A stretch of DNA of 64,000 bases from Daucus carota subsp. sativus. Its lineage: Eukaryota > Streptophyta > Magnoliopsida > Apiales > Apiaceae. Location: contig NC_030386.2 of the NCBI RefSeq assembly GCF_001625215.2, forward strand, positions 39,001,296-39,065,295, read 5' to 3'. The notes under the pieces are model-generated. The model saw nothing but the letters and a program-made list of their open reading frames with translations. It searched no databases and was not told where the DNA came from. Each line of letters starts with the position of its first letter. Positions within the stretch are counted from its first letter, which is position 1. A program made the translations under genes and the position numbers. Of this stretch, positions 1 to 11,705 are shown piece by piece.

Positions 1-85
1 AGTAATAACTTTTGCTTGTAGCATATACTGCATTAATTTATCTTTCCGCAAGCCTGTCACTGAATTCTGATGTATCGCCTTGTAG

Positions 86-1170
86 GTAGCTCAAGAGATT
101 GAATCTGAGGCAAAATATCAGAATGATGCTATCACTCAGCTGGTATGCTATGAACTTTATGCATGTGAATATGTGATATTATCTATATCTTACGATTAGC
201 TCGGGTACACATCTAAGATATCATATCAGTGAAATATATCAAGTTTGGCTTCCCTGATTTGATAAAGAAATAATCACTATTGTACTTGAGTGGTCCACTT
301 TGGACACAACTGGATTTGATTTAACTGTTAGAATACATCTCTTGTTACTGTGTACAAGATGTGATTGTATGGACATTTTGAGGACATGGCTTTATGAATG
401 GTACTATGGTGTGACAGGAATTAAGATTAGAAAATAAAGAAGTGGGCATGAAAAATTCATTGTAGTTGCATGATGTTCTTTTCAGTGACTCTCTCAATGC
501 TTACCTTGCACAAGTAGTGCTGACAGTGTTATAAGTGAATTCCCCCTCCAATTCATGTGAACATTAATTGATATCTTGCCTTCAAGTTTTTATCAAAATT
601 TCAGTTTCATGTCCTCCACTGGAAGGTTTAATCTTGTGGTTGTACAGGTAACTTCAGAAAAAAATGCATGTCATGTAGATTTTGTTGCGGGGAAGATGAT
701 TAAATGCTCTACTCTTAGACTTTCAACTTTTTGACCTTATATGGCAGTGATCTATAGATAGTAACATTAATGAAAGATTTAGATTGCATCAGGCAACAGC
801 ACAAGCTGTTCCTTATACTGCTCTTACCTGGACATATATAATTTGATTTTCACATGTATTTGTTTGTACATTTTTATTTATCTTCTGACCCTTCTAATAT
901 TGCAACTTATCATACACCACCTAAAATTATACTGATGTACTGTACCTGGATCCCGTTAATACAATTCTTTCTTCTTTTTTTCTTATTCAATTTTAATTTC
1001 TTTGACAGCAAATGATGCTGATAAAAGCCCAAGCAGGGGTGAAGAACAATGTGAGAAAGTTAAACAAGAGTATTATCCAGCAAGGGTCCAGTCATGTCAT
1101 GCATGTAGTTCTTTTTGCACTAGTTATATTTTTCATATTGTACTTATTGACGAAAATGTCACATAGATGA
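86..1170 (+). CDS. Bet1-like SNARE protein, 3' part (5' exons outside the window)
   Basis: Two exons are visible, 86-142 and 1009-1170, joined in frame across a GT-AG intron. They encode the C-terminal half of a Qc-SNARE: VAQEIESEAKYQNDAITQL, then QMMLIKAQAGVKNNVRKLNK, and a hydrophobic tail (about HVVLFALVIFFILYLLTK) ending MSHR*. This matches what I recall of the plant Bet1-like SNAREs of the Arabidopsis At4g14600/At1g29060 type: half a coiled-coil SNARE helix, then a C-terminal membrane anchor with almost no lumenal residues. Such proteins act in ER-Golgi vesicle fusion by contributing one helix to a four-helix SNARE bundle. The upstream exons, including the start codon, lie left of base 1. 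The family call is fairly strong; the exact paralogue is not determined. Confidence 0.75.
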
Positions 1171-1585
1171 ATGCTTGCAGCTTCCTAGTACTGGTGCTCG
1201 GAAAATCTTGTTTGTACTTGTTATCATGGGGAAATAAGGAATTTTTTTCGGTCCCTGTTCTGATATATGTTCATACACAATGGACAGTGTAAAGCCGTTT
1301 TTTTTTTTTCAATAGCAGGTCCGAGTCCTTTGTTTTATCAGGAATCAATTTAAACTTAGTATGTTTATATCCCCAAATATCCCTTGCATATCTCCCAACA
1401 GAGAAATCTATGTTTGTCTGGCTCTTGAGGGTTGCATCTTACTTTTGACGCGCACAATATTTGTAGACTTTGTACATGATTTATATTACACAATGGAAAT
1501 GTTACCTTAGTTTCAAGATTTCATCTGTATAGCATTTCAGTATAATGTATATCTAAAGTTTGCGTAAAATTGAAGATGAATAGAG
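1171..1585. other. Intergenic spacer between convergent genes
   Basis: This 415-bp stretch lies between the SNARE stop (+) and the GT61 stop (-) and should contain both 3' UTRs. It has a poly-T run near 1299-1309. I see no coding sequence and no repeat. Confidence 0.5.
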
Positions 1586-3101
1586 CTAACAAGCACAAAC
1601 ATTGTTGCTCAACTGTTCCTTGGCGATAGGGGTTTTGGTTGCTTCTAACTTGCTAACTCTTACTTCGTGAAGAACTTTCCTAATCCATTCTGCGAAATAA
1701 GTTTCATTAACACCAACCTTTCCATCTTTATGAAACAAGAAACACTTCCGGTCATCTTTAGGTGTTGGACAGTCCTCTCCGGTAGAATCGCACCACGCGC
1801 CTTGGTGTTTCATTCCAGATTGATTCGCCATCCAGTGGTGCGCATATTGACCTACACCTGCGTGCTCCAACCATCCCTTCGGAAAGAATTCCATCACACT
1901 GCTTCCACGGTCCATGAAGAACATGTTCGTCAGCTGTGCTCCGTGCGGAGATGCAACGACGTCTGTGTAAGTCATTACTTTAACCTACAATGACACAACA
2001 AGCTGTATCAAGTAAGTTTGCTTTTACTCTGAAACTCAAACCATGATTTGTTTTTTCTTGGTCTGATCAGAGATTCTTTAACTTAGGACAACGTACCTGA
2101 TCGCAGAAGCTGAGATCTTCAGACTGGAATACCTTCAATACACAGCCCTCTGCTCTATCACACTCTCTGGAAAATATATCCGTGACAAGTGTGGCGTTCT
2201 TGAATGACCTCGAGCCTCTCCTCATCAACAAAGTTAGTCTAATAACCGGTAAGCCTCTTTCATCAACCTCCATGGATCTCTCAGGAACAAACAAATTGCA
2301 AAACTCTCTCGCCTTGCACCTCATCATATCATAAACCTTCAACTTATTATCCAACCCCATCGATCCCAAATCATGTCTCATCACAACCGCCTTCTCAAAA
2401 CAGTAAGGCCCGTCCCCCTTGTCGAAACCTTCAAACTTAAACTCTCCATAGTTAGCTAGCATGAGCTGCTGAATCCATGATCCTGTTCTGATCTCAAGCT
2501 CTCCCCAATGAAACAAAACCCATCTATCCGGTTTTATACACTTGTTTTTCATCGTCCATCGGACAAATGGTGTCATTGCACACAATCCATGCCATAGATT
2601 CAAGTAGTTATAGTACGTATTCGATACATAAGTGAGGCCACTCAGTAGAGTAGCATTGTTGGGAAGACTTTCTCGCCATGCTAATGCATAAAAATTCTTC
2701 GTTCCATCGCTCATATCGCGTCCTCTGATGCACAGAAGCCTGCCTTTCGACACTTCTGATGGAAAATAAAGATACTCAGCTTCATTCATCTCATAACTAT
2801 CGTTCAACGAGCTCATGAACCACGTGTTCCCGATCATGGCAGTCTCAGAAAACCTTAGATCTTTGAGGGGTAGGAAAGTGACCGATTCACGGAGCTTTGC
2901 AGCCATGGTTTCAATGACACTGGACTGATCAGAGTGGCTGGCGCCACTGCCATTTTTACGCGAAATAAGAGAAATTGAAGTGAGGTTTTGGTTGCGGAAA
3001 AGAATGAGTAGTAGTAACAAAGTTGAAATGCATATAACACATTTAAGTAAACGACTATAAATCTTTCTGTAGTTAGCATCAACTTTGAGCTTCCCTTCCA
3101 T
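1586..3101 (-). CDS. Glycosyltransferase family 61 (DUF563) type II membrane protein
   Basis: Two exons, 2097-3101 and 1586-1984, are separated by a 112-bp intron (donor GTACGT at 2096-2091, acceptor TTGTAG). The product is 467 aa. The first ATG is at 3101; the codon further upstream in frame is TTG and was not used. A short basic N-terminus is followed by one transmembrane segment (about residues 19-37, rich in Leu/Ile), giving the type II topology of Golgi glycosyltransferases. The GT61 signature SPHGAQLTNMFFM and the following EFFPKGW lie at the start of the second exon. GT61 enzymes transfer xylose or arabinose to N-glycans or to cell-wall polysaccharides such as xylan; the acceptor cannot be read here. 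Several cysteines near the C-terminus fit a disulfide-bonded lumenal domain. The gene is convergent with the SNARE gene. No damage is visible. Confidence 0.82.
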
Positions 3102-4433
3102 TTTCAATCTCTATGTTTCTCAAGGATTCAATAGAAAGTGCAAATTCCGATATAAGTATGCTAGGCCTCGAGATCGAGACATTAAACTAATAATAGTGGT
3201 GGCAACCGGAGATTCTGTACATATCAGATCCACAATTGATGCTCCCTTCATTTAATCCATATGCTTTCATCAAATCAGGAGGCTGTAGCATAACTTTTAT
3301 GTGTTAGATATGAAATATATTGTTTTAGGTGTGATCGAGGAGATGATCAAGTGTTTACTTGTTTTTCATAATTTTTATTGGTCCATTGCCTACTCCATTA
3401 TGATTTATTAAATGATCAGGTGTTTATTTGTTTTTCGTAATTTTATATGTTTGTTGTCTATTTAATTAAGGATTTATTAGTAGTGTCATTATATTTTCAA
3501 AATAAAAGATAATTACATCCATTTTGACACGTGTAATTGAGTACGATCCCCATTTATTAATCAAAAACCGTTCTGAAATTGGACAATTTGAAATGTGTAG
3601 TTGAGTATGATCTCCATTTAATAATTGAAGACGGTTTCGAGATTGTAAAAAACAATCAGTATTTAAGTATTAGCAAGTACTTAAAAAAATCCATATTTAA
3701 GTATTCAATCAGGAGGATAGACAATGTGCATGTGCGAATCATATTGAAGAGCGAAGGAGTGGCTCCCAATCATGTGCCCTATGTGTAACACAGATATATA
3801 ACATCCAACTCACTTAAATAGAAGTGAGAATAAAACTACATGCATCTCCTGGTACAAACAAGCTACTTGTCACAATTTTGAATTGCAAGTATTTCGACTT
3901 ATATGGAGCATAACATAATTGAAATTATTTGTTTCACATAAAGCTTTTCAAATGCACTGGTTTCAAGTATCAGGGAGCGGGGAGGAAAATGTTCAAAGAC
4001 ATAACCTTCTGGTACGGAGAAAAATGAAACTTGCACCAAGCCCTCAAAGCATCCCACAAAGCTATTTGTTTTACCAAGCCAAGTTCATTACTTCTAGGTC
4101 TCCGAACATGACATTTATTGTAAGCAGAACCAATCAACATATTAGTGTCGGCACACTTTTAGCCTGCCTAAAGGTAAGATTGGAGTTGAAAATATAAATC
4201 TATCCTTGACTTCTGTACATTATCATTAATCCTCATATATCTAATCACTGTAAGACATCAAATTCTACTTCAAAGACCTGCTGCAACTGGGATCCACTAT
4301 TCGGCATTGGTATGTTGATATGTAGACACAAAGCTACTTATTTTCGGACATGAATGGTTGGGAAGGTGAGTACTGATCCCCTTTCAAAAACCGGAGATAA
4401 TGATTGTGTGGTGCGTCAGTCGGCGTATAAGAA
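3102..4433. other. Intergenic region with small local tandem duplications
   Basis: This is AT-rich spacer between the GT61 5' end and the PEPKR2 3' end. Two short imperfect tandem duplications are visible. Near 3345 and 3415 the units start GATCA(A/G)GTGTTTA. Near 3530-3660 two ~65-bp units each contain a TTGAGTA(C/T)GATC core. Short ORFs here have no recognisable similarity and look like chance. Confidence 0.4.
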
Positions 4434-6405
4434 TCAGAATGCTTTGCAAAGATTGTTAGAAGTCACGTTAGATGAACACTGCTCCCGTATTGGGCTGGTG
4501 GGACCACACAACCTGCTCCTCTTTGGTTCAGAGATAGTCACGTGTGAGATTGCAACAGCAAGTGCATCAACGAAACCACAATCATCCTGCTCTGCTCTTT
4601 CCTGGCTTGAGCTACCAGAAGATGAATCTGAACTTGAATTATCCCCAAAATTGTTGTCTCCTATCTTTCTATTTGAATCTGGAAAAACTTTAGTTACTGG
4701 TAGCTGGTGAGATCCTGGTTGATTCTTCATTTTTGACTTGATAGATAACGTCCTCAAGTTGCGCTCGGTGTAAAACAAAATCCAAGGATGTGCTGAAATA
4801 AATAAAATACAGATTACCTCAATATACATAAGCCAGTTATCACTAGTACAAAAGATTTACAAGTAAAAGCATGTAATAAATATGTGGAACTTAGCGGGGA
4901 CTCCAGCTTAACTAAATATGTCATCATAAATGAAAATATGATGCTTGCGGTTCTAAATTGCTTACTTAAAACTTCATCAGCTGTAATTCTTGAAGCAGCA
5001 TCCCTTGTAAGTATCCGCTCAAGCAAATCTCGTGCAGGTTTCGATACGTGTTCCCATATCCCTGCTTGAAAATCAAGATTTGCAGTCTTGATTGCCTCAA
5101 ATACATCTTCTAGCGAATCTCCTTTAAATGGAAGAACTCCAGCCAGCAAAGCATACAAAAGGACTCCAGCACTCCAGATATCCACTTTTTCAGAGTAATT
5201 CCCTAATAACACCTCTGGGGCAACATAAGCCGGGCTTCCCGCCAATCCGTTTAAACTTTGGTCTGTAGTACAAATTACATGTATCAAGGAAACGGCAAAA
5301 AGAAGTAAAAAATAATAATAAAGACACGCTGGCGTTATCCTTTTAAGACAGTGAAAGAAGGAAATAAGATAAAAATCCTTAAATCTTTTGTCCCGTAATT
5401 GTTACGAATTATTAAAATCAACTGGAAATGCTACACATATATTCTTATCGTCAAATACGATTACATTTAATGAATTGGGCCCAGCAGATAGGGCAATGGA
5501 GGTAATTTGTAAAGACCTAGCCTACAGAATGTAACTGATTAGGGCTGACAAGTAAGCAGGTAAAAATATGAGTACTGAGAGAATATTTTACTACAAAAAG
5601 CATCAGAAACATAATTACATACAAATATAATGTTGAAGAAAAGATATTTACCATTTGTAATCCTCATGGCTAGACCAAAATCTGCAAGCTTCATCTTCCC
5701 AGAATTCGTCAGTAGAATATTTTCAGGCTTTATATCCCTATGAACAACTCCCATCTCGTGACAATATTTCAAAACCACCATCAAATCCTTAATAATATTA
5801 GCCGCCTGATGTTCCGAATACCTCCCCTGCTTTCTCATCTGATCAATCAACCTTCCCCCCGAACACAACTCCATCACAAGATGAAAGCTTTCTGCATCCT
5901 CATACACTGCCTTCAACGTAACCACCCCTGAATGCCCTGACAAATGCTGCATTATCTCCACCTCCCTATGCACTGTCTCCTCCCCTTTTACCAACGTCTT
6001 ACATGCAAAATCCTCCTCCGTAACCCTACTCCTACACAACCAAACCGACCCAAACTTCCCCTTCCCAATCGTCGCTCCCCTAATATAATCCTCCTCAATC
6101 TTATCCTTCCTCCCCATCTGCGTCGCCACATCAATACACCCTATCTTCCTCTTAATCCCCCTCCCCGACGACAACGACGTTGCACAAGCTGGAGCTGTAG
6201 CAGCAATCCTCCCAACAAACCTAACCCTAGACGACTCAACTGTCTCGACATTCTCCACATTCTCCTTAAACCTCTTCTTCAACCTATCATAATCCTCCAA
6301 CGAATAATTCCGCCTCAAATTACCCCTCACACTCCCCGAATCACTACCATCTCTTTCCACTCTTTCGGGCCACAGCAATTCACTCCCCTTTCTCTTCTTC
6401 CTCAT
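4434..6405 (-). CDS. PEPKR2: Serine/threonine protein kinase, PEPKR2-like (CDPK/PEPC-kinase-related, no EF hands)
   Basis: Three exons, 5652-6405, 4966-5262 and 4434-4792, splice to 469 aa, matching the roughly 470 aa of Arabidopsis PEPKR2. A basic, low-complexity N-terminus (about 1-105) precedes the kinase domain. The glycine loop GKGKFGSV is at 114-121 and the ATP-binding lysine in FACK at 136. The catalytic HRDIKPEN is at 222-229, DFG at 242-244, and [10 protein letters not shown] of the activation segment opens exon 2. All catalytic residues are present, so it should be active. The C-terminal tail (about 110 aa) is rich in Ser, Asp and Asn and has no calmodulin-like EF hands. That separates it from CDPKs and fits the PEPC-kinase-related group. 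Substrates are unknown. The 5' UTR probably extends towards 6720, where a leader intron may lie. Confidence 0.85.
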
Positions 6406-8127
6406 TAATCACTCTTTCTAAACACTCAAACCCTCCAATCAACCAACATAAACAATTCAACAATAATCCCCAATATAACCTGTAATTAACAACAAAAACA
6501 ACACAAATCAAGCTTACAAGATCAATCACACAATCAAAACACGTGATTCAACGAAATCAACACAAACAAACAATTGAATTTGATTATTAAACGAACAGAG
6601 AGATACAAATTCATATATACATGTGTGTGTGTGTGTACAAACGAACCTTAACAGTGCAAAATCACGAATCGCAGGTGAATTGAGAAACAAGAGCTCAAGA
6701 TGAAACCCTAGAAAACTCGAATTGAGGAGATGCAACAAAATAAATAGTATTTATACACTTTGTTATATTTCTTTTTAAGTGATATAATGAAAACGAAAGT
6801 GAGTAATCGGTGATGTCGGAAAATAATATACCGGTCTTTAAACTTAAAATTTTTTAAAAATTTTATTTTTAAAATCATGTATGATATATTTATTAAAACA
6901 ATACTGATTTTTAGCTGTTGTTTTGGATTCAGGAGAAACAAATTGAAAATTGCTATAAAGTTTTAAGTATATAGTAGCATACACTTTTAGAAAAATAAAT
7001 TTTTTGATTAAACCTTGCCTTGCAAATTTTCACAATTTTTATAATAATTAAGTACAGGAAATTAGTTCTCTAATAAATGATTTTATTAATTCATTTTTAA
7101 AATATTTTAGGATTTAATCCTCTGAAGTTTCGGATTTCTATGTTTCTGATTATTCTTATTTATAATTTAATTTATTATTATAATTATTCTATGGAACTTT
7201 TCGATTATTCTTATTTATAATTTAATTTATTATTATAATTATTCAATGGAACTTTTCTGATCGTTTTCATCAATGTGAAGACTATTTTGTTAATTTTTTA
7301 AAGAATGGATGAAAATTCGTATCATCAAAATAGATTACTTCGAATAAAACAAGGATACGTTAGTTACTCTGCCGGGGTTAGAATACTTGCAAATTTGCAA
7401 CTGATTTAAGAATATGCTAAAATTGGAATATATTTATTATTTAAATTAGAATTCCTAGGCTACAATTTATCAAAGGCATCTCATCATATTTATTTTATAT
7501 ATTATATATATACAAATTGTGTTTATTTATTCTGATTTTTAATGTGTATAACATTTTCGACAAATTTTCCGATGACGAATGCCTCTTTCCTCAAGTTCAA
7601 AAGAGCTTGAGTTCTAAAATTTACAAAACAGAAAAAAAAATAAAAAAAATAATGCAAATTGCATATTTGATGCATAGATGAATCAAACAATGGTCATATC
7701 ATTTTTGTTAAGCAACACAAACCTCAAGTTTGCATCACATAGCAGAGTTTGTAAACTTGTAATGCTCGAGGCAAAAATCGAAACAATGCTGTGTAGAGGC
7801 TAGATTGATCTTTCAAGTTCCGAGAACACGGAACCTTAGTATCTGCTAAATATTAGACAAATGCTGTCAGGATGTGTTTGCTCTGTCACAGGACAATGTT
7901 GATCTCCTAGGTACATGTTAAAAGTTTCCGATTTTTCAACTAAAATTTGACCATAACAATCCCGCTTTGGACAGTTTAAACTAGATGACAAGATCCTAAC
8001 AAAGGACGTATAGCTATGCGGGGAGGACACTAAAAGCAGGATAAGAACCACTTGTTGATTGCTGGTAATGATTGTCAAATTTACGGCTCTGTTAACTACT
8101 TGGTGTAATCTGCAATACTCGCATAAT
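6406..8127. other. Intergenic region upstream of the PEPKR2-like kinase
   Basis: The part next to 6405 probably holds the kinase 5' UTR and promoter, with a short (TG)n tract near 6623-6637. The rest is AT-rich. A perfect-looking 55-bp tandem duplication is annotated separately. Region 7836-8127 is likely the 3' UTR of the PPR gene. No further gene is supported. Confidence 0.4.
7148..7257. repeat. Tandem duplication, two 55-bp units
   Basis: Two adjacent nearly identical units, 7148-7202 and 7203-7257, each run from GATTATTC to GGAACTTTTC. They differ at about one position (TTCTATGG versus TTCAATGG). This appears to be a simple recent local duplication in AT-rich spacer. Confidence 0.85.
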
Positions 8128-10855
8128 CTACTGATTTTTTTGTACCTCAGTTGACTGAATAAGAGTGAGCACTTCTTCGTCCAATTCCATATTATCCTTC
8201 TGCATCATGACAATGATCTTGTCAATTGGCCTTTGATTGCAGGTATGCAGCCGAAGCAATGATTTATAAACCGGCAGACTTGCAAGACCAAAACGTTTGA
8301 TAACTCCAACATACCTAGTTGCACCTCCAATGTCTCCAGTCAGCTCAAAGTGCCGGGCAATAGTCTCTACTATGCTTGATGATGGCCTCCATTCACAATG
8401 CTTCAACATAGCAAACCCTTTTTTCATGGCATTAACAGCTTTCTCCATTTCTTGGTTTTTCACCCATCCTTCCATGAGTATTTCCCATGTTTTATAGTTA
8501 GGTTGCCCACCTCTCTCTGATGTCCGAAGATGTAAGGCTTCTGCTTTTTCTGTATTTCCATTCCTCATATACACGCCTAGAAGTATATTGGAGACTCTGA
8601 TATCATATTTCCTACATTGTGACTCCCACTCGGTAAAAATCTCCTCAGCTTCATAAATATGGCCAAGCTTCACAAGAGATGAGATTACAGTCATATAGTT
8701 GGCACAAGTAATTTTCCTATCTACTTTTTTACAAGCTTCCCAAAGCCGCAGAATGGCATCTTTATTGTTCAGAGAGGTGTAAATGGTCATGAGAAACAAA
8801 TAACCAAGGTGATTTACTGCAGATAGTTTTTTCTCTGCAGCTTTTACAGCCCAAGTAGCCTTGTCAATAAGTCCCTCCTTTAAGTAGATATTAGCCAAGG
8901 TAGCTAAAGTGCTCCACCCCACTACAACATGTTTGTCTATCTCCATCAGCTTGAAAACCACCTCCACTGAAGAAACCCCAGACACCTCAGCGCATGCAGT
9001 CATCCAGAGGTTGTATGAAAGGACAGTTCGAGGTATCATATTTCGTTTCATGTGCTGGATCACAAACACGACTTTCGCAAACTGAGATGTAGCTACATAC
9101 AACTTCATCATCTCATTTAACGGATGAGGGCTAACAATCATCCCTGAGTCATTCATTTTTGTCATAAGGTCTTCGGCTTTCTCAGTATCTTTCTCTTTAA
9201 CATAAAAGCGAAGAAGATGAAGGAAAGCATATTTCTGGGAAGGACTGGGAATACTAGCAAAATACTTTTCAGCCTCATCTATAGAGTGCTCTTCAGTGAT
9301 CAATTTAAGTCTGATGGCATGATCAGCTGCAGTCATTTGAAATCTATCTTGAGTCTCCATCCAGTTGAGTATCTGTGCATTAATGTGAACATAATTAGAC
9401 TGGAGTCGAGATCGTTCAACTATATTTTATTCAATGACCACTAAAGTTACTTTAGCTAATATATAATATAACTCTAAAAATAAGGTGTTTATATATGAGT
9501 GTGAAGAAGGTAAAGAAGCTGGGTAAATCAAATACTGTCATGAATAGTGGTCATTAATAACTAGCCATCACAGTTACTACTCAGTTACTGGAAACTTCGT
9601 GCTCACAAGAATCTTGAAACGGGTGAACAAAATGGAGTAAAATATCATATAGAAATTCACCAAGTTAAATTTTAGATAAAAAGAACTAATCTTATTAATA
9701 TCTCCTCTAGCACTATGATGTAAAGAAAAAATTGATATATTCCTGATGTAGAAGGGTGCTAGATTATCTACACAAATTATATCTTAACATCATTATGTGT
9801 AAATATATATATATGTCCTATGTCATCAAACCGCATCAAGCTGTGAGAGTTTTTTCACAATGTAGGAAGTTAATAATTAGATGAATCAGGAGTTATTCGC
9901 AAAGATTAGAGAGATAAGGAACTAATTGCAGATATAATAGTAACGTCAGGCAGCCAATAGAGGAGAATGATTCATGTGACCGGACCCAAAATTTTCAAAG
10001 GCTTAGTTATTGTTGTTTAATGTGAATAGAAACCACAAGTGCACGAATCTTGTACCAAAAATTGTGCATTCCATACTTTGTATCAATGAACATTACGACA
10101 AACTAGAGAATATTGTTCTTATGTCTCAGAAACAGAGAGGTTATATGTTTCATCTTCTTCAAACCTGCGTTAACCAATATGGCCTTTTACATTAACCTTA
10201 TTTTCAAGTTCATTATCTAGACCTTATCGACTAAGATCCCAAACGAGCCACAAAAAAACAATCAAAATACATACATGTACATAAAGCAATTTGCCGTATT
10301 CAAAGTTATCTCTAATCTTCAAACGAAATCTTAATTACTAGCAGACTTGCTATCAACAACCATTTCCAAGAAACACGGTACCCATGAAATCCCGAATTAA
10401 AGTTTCACATTAACAGCATTACCAACTCAAATCACACTACCCTTTCCGACTTTCCGTTCACTTTTAATTCAAGATTTTTTTTAGCATGCTTCAAGATTTG
10501 TCAAATAAAATTTAAAGTTTTCCCCATTCTAAAATTCACAACAAAGTCAAAATAATTATACCTCAAGAGCATGTTTATAGCGCTTAAACTTAACAAGCTG
10601 CGTGGAAATCCTCCGGAGCTCCGACCCAGAAACCCGATTACCCTCTTCAACCCATTTCTCAATCACCATAGTTGCACTTCGTTTCCGAAAAACAAGCCGA
10701 AAAATTCGGGACCCAAGATCATTTTCTGTGGCTGTGGATGGCTCAAGTTTAGCGCAAGAGGAGCGTGTTAAAGAGGGTCCGTTTGTGTGTGTGTATAATG
10801 GTCTGATTTGTGTGTATATGCGAGTTCTGTAGTGATTATATATGGTTTTGTACAT
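8128..10855 (-). CDS. P-class pentatricopeptide repeat (PPR) protein, probably mitochondrial
   Basis: Two exons, 10562-10855 and 8128-9372, flank an intron of 1,189 bp and join in phase 0 to encode 512 aa. The chosen ATG at 10855 gives an N-terminus rich in Arg, Tyr and Thr with few acids (MYKTIYNHYRTRIY), typical of a mitochondrial presequence. The next exon starts ILNWMETQDRF, the usual junction in the At2g20710/At4g21705-like subgroup. The body is a run of about ten degenerate 35-residue helical repeats, for example a repeat containing YNLWMTACAEVSGV and one ending GNTEKAEALHLRTSERG. No E, DYW or SMR domain follows, so it is P-class. Such proteins bind organellar RNA and affect its stability, splicing or translation. 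The RNA target cannot be inferred. An in-frame ATG further upstream (10942) exists but is less likely. Confidence 0.82.
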
Positions 10856-11705
10856 GGTATTTTCACTACATTCAGCAGTTCGAAAAGTGAGTTCTGTTTT
10901 GTTTTTTATCGGAAGCTCTGCTTGAATATCGGGTTGATGCATGCCGGGTCGGGTTATTTTGTCCCCGGACCTTTTTTTTTGTTTAGTTTTCTATTATCGT
11001 ACAAAAAAACAAATATTATTATTTGGCAAGTATTTAAGTTTGTAACATATCGAAAATTATTATAAATATTATAGTGTCGTCATATGACCGAGATATTATT
11101 CAATAAAAAATATATATATTTTTATTCAGAAAAATGTTAATTTCGTAATTGAGAAAAGATTAATTTTTAACATATGTTTATTTTATTATTGTCTTTGAAT
11201 TGAGATGGAAAACCGAAAATTTTATTAAAAAATCGCGAATAAGAAATATAATTATTGACAAATTTTCACCGATATGAAACTGCTTTTCTTATTTAAAATT
11301 ATATAAATGTAATTGATAAATATTTATCTTGTTCTTGTTTGAGAAAAATTAATTTATAATACATTTTGAATTACAATATGCGTTTTTGAATTGACATGAT
11401 AAATTTTAAAATTTTAAAAAATTGTGAAGAAAGAAAAATAATCACCGACAAAGTTTCTGACGCTATAAAATTGTCTTCCTATTTTGAAATTATAAAACTG
11501 TCATTCTATTTGATAAATATTGCCCGAGTTCTTTCAAATTTTGGTAATGTTACAGACTAAACCTTAAACTTGCGAGGGGCAATTTGTCAATCCATCAGCT
11601 AACTATAACCTTTCAAAACAGTGAATGTAAATTTCTTATTGTCCATGCAGGTAGTACATGAACTGCAAAAACATGATCTTTCTGTTCTCTCTGCAGCCAG
11701 TTGGA
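10856..11705. other. Intergenic region between the PPR promoter and the MATE 3' end
   Basis: The proximal part should carry the PPR 5' UTR and promoter. From about 11000 to 11520 it is extremely AT-rich and contains two diverged ~180-bp similar stretches (around 11220-11340 and 11400-11520). Each has an AAAATTGTGAAGAA or AAAATCGCGAATAA core followed by a GACAAA(T/G)TTTC motif, so an old tandem duplication is likely. No coding potential was found. Confidence 0.35.

Noticed and set aside
3579-4197. Two short plus-strand frames in the GT61-PEPKR2 spacer
   Set aside because: No similarity to known families. The first overlaps a short tandem duplication; both fit chance in AT-rich DNA.
5944-6408. 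154-aa Pro/Leu-rich plus-strand frame opposite PEPKR2 exon 1
   Set aside because: It is the antisense shadow of a kinase exon with strong family conservation on the other strand.
10940-10942. Upstream ATG (MHQPDIQ...) as the PPR start
   Set aside because: It adds a more acidic N-terminus; starting at 10855 yields a presequence typical of mitochondrial PPR proteins.
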